From Porphyromonadaceae bacterium UBA7332 (lineage in GTDB: Bacteria > Bacteroidota > Bacteroidia > Bacteroidales > UBA7332), in assembly GCA_002471225.1 (NCBI GenBank), contig DKPO01000012.1, positions 9,112 to 73,111 of the forward strand: 64,000 nt of DNA, in the 5' to 3' direction. Below are positions 63,121 through 64,000 of the stretch, piece after piece. The translations under genes and the position numbers were made by a program. Under the pieces are notes generated by a model. The model searched no databases. It saw nothing but the letters and a program-made list of their open reading frames with translations, and was not told the origin of the DNA. The stretch's first letter is position 1. Every line of letters begins with the position of its first letter.

Positions 63121-63152
63121 TAAAAAACAAAATGGGAACTAAAAGTTCCCAT
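63121..63152 (-). terminator. Intrinsic terminator of hemolysin-III family gene
   Basis: ATGGGAAC / GTTCCCAT around TAAAA (63132-63151); T-rich on the minus strand. Confidence 0.75.
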
Positions 63153-63193
63153 CTGACACTGTTCTGCAACAGTCATTTTAATAATATATATCA

Positions 63194-63841
63194 TCAGTAC
63201 AGTTTGTATATGGCTACAACATGGCATAAAGAACCACCCAGAACAAATAAATGCCATATCGCATGCATAAACTTATATTTATCTAAGGAGTAAAAAATAG
63301 TACCCAGTGTATAAAAAACACCGCCGGCAATTAGCCAGTAAAAAACGTCCATATTATCCGACGCACGTAATACATTAACCATTGGTTTGATCGCGATGAT
63401 CACGACCCATCCCATCAATAAATAGCATAGAGTTTTAACCCAGCTACCTTTCATATGGCAAAAACTGATTACCGTGCCGGCAATCGCAGCTGTCCATACT
63501 ATCCCGAAAATAGTCCAGCCCCACAGATCCTGTTCTCTCAAAGTCACCAGCGTAAACGGAGTATATGTTCCTGCTATAAATATAAAGATTGCACTATGAT
63601 CAAACTTGCGCAATAATAGTTTTCCTTTTTCGCCTGTGTATGCATGATATATTGTCGAAGCACTATATAATAAGATCAAGCTTAGACAAAAAGCAATAAC
63701 GCTACCGAAATACCAGCTATTTCCCGAATTGTATGCGTGAAATAACATCAGAAATGATATTATGATTCCTGCCACTGCACCTAAGCCATGCGTCACGCTA
63801 TTAGCAATTTCCTCGTATAATGATACTGTTTTTGTTTTCAT
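63194..63841 (-). CDS. Hemolysin III / PAQR family membrane protein
   Basis: 215 aa with seven hydrophobic segments. PAQR metal-site motifs: SLYEEIANSVTHGLGAVAG at the N-terminus, SASTIYHAY (Ser-x3-H), KFDHSAIFIFIAGTYTPF (Asp) and MHAIWHLFVLGGSLCH (H-x3-H). The family is thought to be zinc-dependent hydrolases or membrane-lipid homeostasis proteins; haemolysis is not established for most. The remaining 63842-64000 shows no gene. Confidence 0.9.
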   Translation of the reverse strand: MKTKTVSLYEEIANSVTHGLGAVAGIIISFLMLFHAYNSGNSWYFGSVIAFCLSLILLYSASTIYHAYTGEKGKLLLRKFDHSAIFIFIAGTYTPFTLVTLREQDLWGWTIFGIVWTAAIAGTVISFCHMKGSWVKTLCYLLMGWVVIIAIKPMVNVLRASDNMDVFYWLIAGGVFYTLGTIFYSLDKYKFMHAIWHLFVLGGSLCHVVAIYKLY

Positions 63842-64000
63842 TTTAAGTTTACATTGGTTGTGTTTTACGATAAGAGTTACAAATAAACAACAATAAATAA
63901 AGGGATAAGATTAATTTGATAAGTTTTTTTGCGAAATTCATTCGGATCAGCTTTTTATGAAAACTGATTTATCAGAAGTATATAAACGACAAAAGCCCCT

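Noticed and set aside
63194..63841. Haemolysin/virulence factor
   Set aside because: The hemolysin-III name is historical; the PAQR motifs indicate a housekeeping membrane protein.

Overview
The window reads as chromosomal DNA of a low-GC Bacteroidota species, most likely Bacteroidales. The evidence is the promoter style (TTTG, about 20 bp, then TANNTTTG), the near absence of Shine-Dalgarno sequences, a CarboxypepD_reg-type TonB receptor, many short lipoproteins, TPR-membrane-HTH regulators, a bifunctional HisB, the Bacteroidota-sized PurM and a SufBCD set. The genus is not certain.

Layout. 0-5 kb: ApbE flavin transferase, a voltage-gated-type K+ channel, initiator tRNA-fMet, a membrane TPR/HTH regulator, and a small lipoprotein behind a roughly 300-nt structured leader. 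5-8 kb: a TonB receptor preceded by a His-rich small membrane protein, probably a metal uptake unit. 8-13 kb: secreted proteins, including an S9 prolyl-oligopeptidase homologue whose catalytic residues are lost, a subtilisin and a PepSY-like lipoprotein. 13-18 kb: mnmA and mfd, then tRNA-Ser(GCT) and a 443-bp element with terminal inverted repeats. 18-23 kb: a TlpA-like thioredoxin protein and two lipoproteins.

23.4-27 kb is the accessory region. It holds the broken remains of one gene 9 bp before an intact PD-(D/E)XK nuclease-like gene, an intact hipB followed by a dead hipA fragment, an operator array at hipB, four TACGTA repeats at exactly 22-bp spacing, and a 350-bp non-coding tract crowded with CAATTG words.

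27-37.4 kb: GNAT, Nim-like flavoprotein and GH16 genes, then the complete histidine operon hisG-D-C-B-H-A-F-IE. It is headed by a leader peptide with six His codons and a terminator/antiterminator, a classical attenuator. A CDF metal exporter follows from its own promoter.

37.4-41.2 kb is the most interesting stretch: about 1.5 kb without protein genes that encodes three related minus-strand small RNAs. Each ends in a terminator hairpin with the same apical sequence but different, compensated outer stems. Two of these RNA promoters and the promoter of the neighbouring DUF3244-like secreted protein carry GGTATGCA at exactly 49 bp from the -7 box, with a second copy 78, 78 and 66 bp further upstream. 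This looks like one small regulon beside a membrane-anchored TPR/HTH regulator.

41-64 kb is housekeeping: gltX, an outer-membrane protein, waaA, an acyl-CoA ligase, purM, cdd, a glucosaminidase-LysM protein, sufBCD, cvpA, the rimP-nusA-infB operon, a DUF4153 membrane protein, a thioredoxin/HMA/rhodanese cluster and a hemolysin-III family protein.
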